Assembly: GCA_012518185.1 (NCBI GenBank)
Contig: JAAYTA010000105.1
Span: 1 to 64,000, forward strand
Length of the DNA: 64,000 nt
DNA from: Methanobacteriota archaeon
GTDB taxonomy: Archaea > Thermoplasmatota > Thermoplasmata > Methanomassiliicoccales > Methanomassiliicoccaceae
Direction of reading: 5' to 3'
The notes beneath the pieces are model-generated. The model saw only the letters and a program-made list of their open reading frames with translations, made no database searches and was not told the origin of the DNA. Position numbers and translations under genes: made by a program. Positions within the stretch are counted from its first letter, which is position 1, and every line of letters begins with the position of its first letter. Below are positions 58,646 to 64,000 of this stretch, piece by piece.

Positions 58646-59536
58646 ATGATCTCTCTTACAGTGGGTGTCTGTGCTTACAATGAGGAAAAAAATATAGCCG
58701 ATTGCATAGACTCTATCCTGACTCAACGGGCCTCTTCATATAAACTTCTAGATATATTAGTCGTCTGTAGTGGATGTACTGATGGGACCGAGAATATTGT
58801 TAAAGAAATATCGCATAGAGATCATAGAGTTCGCCTATTAATTCAGAAGGAGCGGGAGGGCAAGTGCTCTGCTATCAATCTGATAATCTCTCAGGCAGAA
58901 GGAAATATAGTAGCATTGGTAAATGGTGACAATAGATTAGAGGAAGGAAGTTTAGAACACTTAATGAGACCTTTTAATGATCCATTAGTTGGAATGACTG
59001 GAGGTCATCCTATACCAGTAAATTCCTATGATGAAATGATTGGTTTTGCTGTCCATATGGTGTGGGAACTTCATCACAGACTATCTTTAAATTCTCCAAA
59101 GATTGGAGAATTAGTAGCCTTCCGTAAGGACGGCATCTCGCTACCAACGCATCTAGGCTCGGATGAAGATAATATTCGAATGCAACTGGAACGTAAGGGC
59201 CTTCGCTCAGTATATACTCCTAATGCTACGGTAATAAACAAAGGCCCTACTACAGTAACAGATTTCATGAAGCAACGAACTCGGATAAACATCGGTGAAG
59301 GATATATCAAGAAATTATACGACTATGATATACCTACTCAGGATCGGAGTTTGGTTATTCGTGCCTTGCTTGATTTCTTGCGAAAACATGGAAACCATCC
59401 TTTAAAAATCGCAGCAGCAATCATCTTAGAAGCGTCAGCACGAATGTATGCTAAAGTATACGTAGCTTTAGATAAGGGAGATAAGGCAGTGTGGTGTCCA
59501 ATAGCAACGAGTAAGGATATTGATATGAAAGATTAA
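58646..59536 (+). CDS. Glycosyltransferase family 2
   Basis: LTVGVCAYNEEKNIADCIDSIL...VVCSGCTDGTENIVKEI. Confidence 0.9.
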   Translation: MISLTVGVCAYNEEKNIADCIDSILTQRASSYKLLDILVVCSGCTDGTENIVKEISHRDHRVRLLIQKEREGKCSAINLIISQAEGNIVALVNGDNRLEEGSLEHLMRPFNDPLVGMTGGHPIPVNSYDEMIGFAVHMVWELHHRLSLNSPKIGELVAFRKDGISLPTHLGSDEDNIRMQLERKGLRSVYTPNATVINKGPTTVTDFMKQRTRINIGEGYIKKLYDYDIPTQDRSLVIRALLDFLRKHGNHPLKIAAAIILEASARMYAKVYVALDKGDKAVWCPIATSKDIDMKD

Positions 59537-59771
59537 ACCACGAATATAATACAGTAACTATGGTCTCTAAGACAAAGTCCTTTTATCTAATCAGTTACGA
59601 AACATATTGTATTATCCGATAGTGCCTAACATCCTTAACATTCATTGTTCACATGACTACATATAGATCAATCATTGAGCACAAGAAGATTATGAAGTCA
59701 ATAGCCTGACCGAACATTTTTGTATTGGTTACTCTCAAACAAATTTAATCTAGCATCATCTAAATGGGGGA

Positions 59772-60743
59772 ATGATCACGGGAGATAAGGTCTGGTTTGA
59801 TGGCTCATTAGCTACATCAAAAAGTATCAGTGTATCATTGATGTCGCATGGACTCCATTATGGCGGAGGAGTCTTCGAAGGTATCAGAATATATGATACT
59901 CCTCGAGGAAGAAGCATATTTAGATTGAGAGATCACCTATGCCGTTTCATTGACTCTGCCAAATATTTACGTCTCAATATAGAGTATGATATAGACGATC
60001 TTTATGAGGCAGTTAAATTAGTGGTCAGAGCCAATGGTCCTAATGCTGATTACATTAGGCCCATAGCGTTCTATGGCGAAACGCCCAATTTAAGTATGAA
60101 TCCGCTCAACATACCTAGTCATGTTGCCATAATTACAGTTCATATGGGTTCATACATAGGTAATAGGCAAGTGCAAGATGGAATGGATGTAATAATATCT
60201 TCCTGGGAGAAGTCATCCAATAGGACTACGTCTTCAATGGCCAAAATATGTGGGAATTATATTAATTTAGCATTAGCCAAATTAGAGGCGACTCAGGCTG
60301 GAGTAGATGAAGCCATAATGATCAACTGCAATGGCACGGTAGCAGAAGGGACAGGAGAGAATCTTTTCATAGTTCGCAATGGCAATGTTATAACGCCAGA
60401 TCTGGCCTCGGGCATATTGGAAGGGATTACGCGCGATACCGTGATGCGCTTGGCTAAGGCATCAGATTATATTGTAGAGGAACGGCCAATCATTAGGGGA
60501 GAACTCATGGTGGCAGATGAAATATTTATGACTGGCACTGCGGCTGAGATAGTACCTGTCCGAACAATAAATAATGTACTAGTGGCTGATGGAGCGCCGG
60601 GGCCAGTAACTCGGCACATGCAGAAACTTTTCCATGATGTGGTTAGGGGAAGAGATGCCCGATTTATAGAATGGATAGATCTAATCGATGATAAATCAGC
60701 CGAAATCTCAGATTCTTTAGAGACATTTGAGACCGAAAGCTGA
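59772..60743 (+). CDS. ilvE: Branched-chain amino acid aminotransferase
   Basis: SHGLHYGGGVFEGIRIYDTPRG...KICGNYINLALAKLEATQAGVDEAIMINCNGTVAEGTGENLFIV. Confidence 0.95.
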   Translation: MITGDKVWFDGSLATSKSISVSLMSHGLHYGGGVFEGIRIYDTPRGRSIFRLRDHLCRFIDSAKYLRLNIEYDIDDLYEAVKLVVRANGPNADYIRPIAFYGETPNLSMNPLNIPSHVAIITVHMGSYIGNRQVQDGMDVIISSWEKSSNRTTSSMAKICGNYINLALAKLEATQAGVDEAIMINCNGTVAEGTGENLFIVRNGNVITPDLASGILEGITRDTVMRLAKASDYIVEERPIIRGELMVADEIFMTGTAAEIVPVRTINNVLVADGAPGPVTRHMQKLFHDVVRGRDARFIEWIDLIDDKSAEISDSLETFETES

Positions 60744-60896
60744 TATGACACATTGATATGAGAACGCCTTATTGAGATAGGTAAAAGTAGAAAACAACGT
60801 TATATGGACTTTAATTGAACGTTATAATATTCGAGTAATAATTACCCCGACTCTATGGGTAAAGACTAATAGGAAGTTAAGCAGTCCATCAGCTCA

Positions 60897-61685
60897 ATGT
60901 CTTTCTCTCTCGGCATGCCTGCACTTATAGATATGCCCGATCTTACTGACCTTGTTGACCTGTGTCAGGAACTCGAACTCTCATTTATCGAGCTCAATAT
61001 GAATCTGCCAGAGAATAGCCCTGAAAAGCTAGATCCACTGGAAGTTAGAGACATCTCTAAACGCTACGACATCGAGTTCACATTACATTCGCATGACGAA
61101 CTAGATCTCGGCTCACTGCATCCAACAGTACGCAGAGGTCATTTGGATGCCATAAAAGAAGTGTTAGATTGGTCTGCACAGGCTGATATAAAAGTTCTGA
61201 ATATGCATCTAGGAACAGGAGTATACTTCACACTGCCAAATCGAAAAGTGTGGATATACGAGCAGTATGAGGAACAATTCATCGAGAATCTATGTTCCAC
61301 TCATCGTGACATACTCCCTCTGGCACAGGCCTATGGTGTAGAAATATGCACAGAAAATGTTGTAAATTTTCACATCCCCTTTGTCACTAGAGCTATCAAT
61401 ACATTATGTCGACTTGAAGGATTTAATCTTACATGGGATATTGGACATGATGCTCGATCTGACTTCAAGGAAAGAGAAGTTCTTATGAGACATGAATCGC
61501 GCATAAAGCACATGCATTTACATGACTATAATGGCATAAGTGATCATCAAGTACCTGGTACGGGCACATTAGATATACCAGCCATGCTAGATTTCGCCCA
61601 ATTAAAGAATATAAGAGTACTCGTTGAGACTAAGACACCCTCATCTCTCAGGAAGTCAGTCAAAGCAGTCAAGTCCATGATATGA
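60897..61685 (+). CDS. Sugar phosphate isomerase/epimerase (AP endonuclease 2 TIM barrel)
   Basis: CQELELSFIELNMNLPEN...FTLHSHDELDLG...CTENVVNF...LTWDIGHDARSD...HMHLHDYNG. Confidence 0.85.
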   Translation: MSFSLGMPALIDMPDLTDLVDLCQELELSFIELNMNLPENSPEKLDPLEVRDISKRYDIEFTLHSHDELDLGSLHPTVRRGHLDAIKEVLDWSAQADIKVLNMHLGTGVYFTLPNRKVWIYEQYEEQFIENLCSTHRDILPLAQAYGVEICTENVVNFHIPFVTRAINTLCRLEGFNLTWDIGHDARSDFKEREVLMRHESRIKHMHLHDYNGISDHQVPGTGTLDIPAMLDFAQLKNIRVLVETKTPSSLRKSVKAVKSMI

Positions 61686-61848
61686 TTATAAAGTTCATAT
61701 TTTAGATCTACATATATCACTATGTCTTGATTCATACATTCCCGCAGCATGGAGTAGTAGGACTGGAGTCCAATAGATCAGAGTGCTCTAATGCAGCAGA
61801 TTAACTATAAATAAGACTGTCACTTTGCTTCTCCTGCATTCATATTAA

Positions 61849-61887
61849 ACCGATGAATGATGAGGACACTTATCGTCCGAATGAGGT
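61849..61887 (+). promoter_or_regulatory. Predicted tandem (stacked) double kink-turn in the rpl7ae leader, containing the Shine-Dalgarno
   Basis: ACC-GAU-GA-AU-GAU-GA-GGAC(ACUUAUC)GUCC-GA-AU-GA-GGU: two 3-nt GAU bulges, two tandem G.A steps; SD gaggt 61883-61887, ATG 61895; TATAAATA at 61806-61813. Confidence 0.75.
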
Positions 61888-61894
61888 AATAATT

Positions 61895-62266
61895 ATGTCA
61901 AAGGCAATGTTCGTCCGTTTCGAAATGCCCAAGGAGCTCTCTGATAAAGCCTACGAGATCGTTGAGGCTGCTAGAGATACTGGCAAGGTGCGCAAGGGGA
62001 CAAATGAAGTAACCAAGCTCGTGGAGAGGAGCGAGGCCGTATTAGTGATAATGGCTGAAGATGTTCAGCCTCCAGAAATATTAGCTCATGTACCCCTACT
62101 GTGTGAGGAGCGCAACATACTATATGCTTATGTCCCATCTAAGGCGGAACTAGGACACGCTGTCGGTATGGAAAAACCTGCCGCCTCGGTTGCCGTTCTC
62201 GATGCTGGTAAGGCCAAGCCCATGATCGAGAGCTTTACTGAACAAATTAAGAAGCTAAGGCAGTAA
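61895..62266 (+). CDS. rpl7ae: Ribosomal protein L7Ae
   Basis: MSKAMFVRFEMPKELSDKAYEIVEAARDTGKVRKGTNEVTKLVERSEAVLVIMAEDVQPPEILAHVPLLCEE. Confidence 0.96.
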   Translation: MSKAMFVRFEMPKELSDKAYEIVEAARDTGKVRKGTNEVTKLVERSEAVLVIMAEDVQPPEILAHVPLLCEERNILYAYVPSKAELGHAVGMEKPAASVAVLDAGKAKPMIESFTEQIKKLRQ

Positions 62267-62278
62267 GCGAGGGATATC

Positions 62279-62491
62279 ATGGTTGATGGAGACAGCATTC
62301 CATCCGAAGTGGTGGAGATTATAGGCCGTACCGGTATGACTGGTGAGGCCACCCAAGTCAAAGTGCGTGTGCTTGATGGCCGCGATAAAGGCCGCATCAT
62401 CACTCGCAATATCATGGGACCCGTTAGAATGGGAGATATACTGATGCTCCGCGAGACCTCTAGAGAGGCCCGTAAGCTATCGATTAGGTGA
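62279..62491 (+). CDS. rps28e: Ribosomal protein S28e
   Basis: [60 protein letters not shown]. Confidence 0.96.
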   Translation: MVDGDSIPSEVVEIIGRTGMTGEATQVKVRVLDGRDKGRIITRNIMGPVRMGDILMLRETSREARKLSIR

Positions 62492-62496
62492 TATAT

Positions 62497-62823
62497 ATGG
62501 CCGAGAGACGCGTGTGTTCGTTCTGCGGTGAGGATGTAGAGCCAGGCACTGGTAAAATATATGTTAAGAGAGATGGCACTATTTTGATCTTTGATTCTAG
62601 TAAGTGCTACAAGAATATGATTGGTCTCGGCAGGATACCTAGGAGAACCAGGTGGACTAAGTCTGCTAGCGCTCTAAAGGCCTCTCTTAAGGCAGCTGGT
62701 ACTAAAGATACTAGAGTAGAGATCCCAGCAGTTCCTACTAGGACCAAAGCCACTACCAGGCGGTCTCGAAGGGTGAGAACTAAGGCTGAGGCTCCGGTAG
62801 AATCAGATGAAAATAATGAGTGA
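62497..62823 (+). CDS. rpl24e: Ribosomal protein L24e with C-terminal extension
   Basis: [48 protein letters not shown]; ~45-aa basic/acidic tail. Confidence 0.93.
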   Translation: MAERRVCSFCGEDVEPGTGKIYVKRDGTILIFDSSKCYKNMIGLGRIPRRTRWTKSASALKASLKAAGTKDTRVEIPAVPTRTKATTRRSRRVRTKAEAPVESDENNE

Positions 62824-62827
62824 TAAT

Positions 62828-63280
62828 ATGGCTGAGCGCACCTTCTTAATGCTTAAGCCTGATGCAATTCAGCGTGGACTAATGAGCGAGATACTTGCCC
62901 GCATCGAAGCCAAAGGTTATAAGCCAATTGGCATGAAGTTCATGCGACTACCTAGGGAACTTGCTGAGCGTCACTATGGCGAACATAAGGACAAACCGTT
63001 CTTCCCTGGACTCATTGAATACATTACATCTGGACCATCTTTAGTAATGGTATGGGAAGGAGAAAATATCATTGCTGGAATGAGAGCACTGATGGGCAAG
63101 ACAAATCCTTCTGAGGCTGCACCAGGTACTATTAGAGGAGATCTAGCTCAACATACGGGCAGAAATTTAATACATGGATCCGACTCTCCAGAATCGGCGA
63201 AGAGAGAAATTGATCTCTTCTTCAATGATTATGAGCTACAGAGTTGGGATCGATCTGTAGAGACTTGGCTAATAGAATGA
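62828..63280 (+). CDS. ndk: Nucleoside diphosphate kinase
   Basis: [25 protein letters not shown]...[26 protein letters not shown]. Confidence 0.96.
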   Translation: MAERTFLMLKPDAIQRGLMSEILARIEAKGYKPIGMKFMRLPRELAERHYGEHKDKPFFPGLIEYITSGPSLVMVWEGENIIAGMRALMGKTNPSEAAPGTIRGDLAQHTGRNLIHGSDSPESAKREIDLFFNDYELQSWDRSVETWLIE

Positions 63281-63287
63281 ATTACTT

Positions 63288-63310
63288 AGGAGCTCCAACT
63301 CCTCTTTTTT
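63288..63310 (+). terminator. Hairpin plus T6 tract after ndk
   Basis: aggag-ctccaa-ctcct-ctttttt. Confidence 0.55.
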
Positions 63311-63517
63311 ATTATATATCTAAAATCATTTCTTATCATTTATATAAAATATAATCTCTATTATCTTTTAAGATTAGAAAACATTAGATGTTAGTATTCC
63401 ACGTTCCGTGAGCTATGTGTGAAGAATATCAAACAATGTCAAAAATCCATATATCTGATCATGATAGCATGTTAGCTATGGCAAATCAATTAATATATGT
63501 CCCTTCATCGCTCCAAT

Positions 63518-64000
63518 ATGGCCACCCGACAGCCAATCGTAAGTGTCCTTGGTCATGTTGACCATGGTAAAACCTCCCTGCTCGATCGCATTAGAGGTAC
63601 CTCAGTCACCAAGCGAGAGGCTGGCCTAATCACTCAGCACATAGGTGCTACCGAAGTGCCTATTGATCATATCTATCGAGTCACTAAGCCTCTAACAGGA
63701 GATAATCGCAAATTCACAGTTCCCGGCTTATTGTTCATTGACACTCCAGGACATCAGTCGTTCACATCATTACGTGCTCGAGGAGGTGCTCTGGCCGATC
63801 TTGCTGTATTAGTGATCGATGTAAGTGAAGGCCTGAAACCACAGACTCTAGAATCCATTCAACTTCTAAAGCGTTTCAAAACTCCATTTATTATCGCCAT
63901 GAATAAGATCGATCTTATAGATGGCTGGCAGACTAAGGAAGGCGCACCTTTCATACTAAATTACAATGCGCAGACAGAACAGACGAAGGCCAAGCTAGAT
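63518..64000 (+). CDS. infB: Translation initiation factor aIF5B/IF-2 (partial, runs off right edge)
   Basis: MATRQPIVSVLGHVDHGKTSLLDRIRGTSVTKREAGLITQHIGATEVP...FIDTPGHQSFTSLRARGG...AMNKIDLI; not in ORF track because open at the window end. Confidence 0.95.
   Translation, partial: MATRQPIVSVLGHVDHGKTSLLDRIRGTSVTKREAGLITQHIGATEVPIDHIYRVTKPLTGDNRKFTVPGLLFIDTPGHQSFTSLRARGGALADLAVLVIDVSEGLKPQTLESIQLLKRFKTPFIIAMNKIDLIDGWQTKEGAPFILNYNAQTEQTKAKLD

Noticed and set aside
61853-61894. Upstream in-frame start for L7Ae giving extra MNDEDTYRPNEVII
   Set aside because: Conserved L7Ae begins near MSKAMFVRFEMP, with an SD (gaggt) correctly spaced from ATG 61895; the upstream segment is better explained as structured leader.
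1-64000. CRISPR array, transposon, prophage, rRNA, in-frame TAG recoding
   Set aside because: No regularly spaced repeats, transposase/integrase or phage genes, rRNA or interrupted conserved ORFs suggesting pyrrolysine were found by eye.

Overview
64 kb of an AT-rich archaeal chromosome, most likely Thermoplasmatota/Euryarchaeota. Lineage is inferred from the L7Ae-S28e-L24e-Ndk-aIF5B ribosomal cluster, CDC48, Trm56, Elp3, tRNAs with bulge-helix-bulge introns and TATA-type promoters; I could not run phylogeny. Main content: (1) two adjacent membrane-bound complex-I/group-4-hydrogenase-type operons. The first (707-8168) is Hyf/Ehr-like, and its large subunit has lost all four Ni-Fe cysteines. 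The second (8698-13673) is a complete Ech-type hydrogenase. An HdrD-like Fe-S gene is divergent at the left edge. (2) An orphan DNA methyltransferase, a coiled-coil-less SMC/DndD-like ATPase and a NYN-nuclease protein with three LOTUS/OST-HTH repeats. (3) Redox, transport and housekeeping genes: Trk K+ uptake, CPA2 antiporter, KamA-like radical SAM, MsrA/MsrB, Trx/TrxR, SsuABC-like importer, Elp3, CDC48. (4) A glycosyltransferase/dolichol-type cluster. (5) The ribosomal protein cluster, whose L7Ae leader can fold into two stacked kink-turns that contain the Shine-Dalgarno sequence; I rate this the best hidden signal. Two intron-containing tRNAs (Met-CAT and Asn-GTT), several palindromic operators and a strong terminator inside the ABC-importer operon are also reported. 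No CRISPR array, rRNA, transposon or prophage was seen. All functional names are from motif reading, not database searches.
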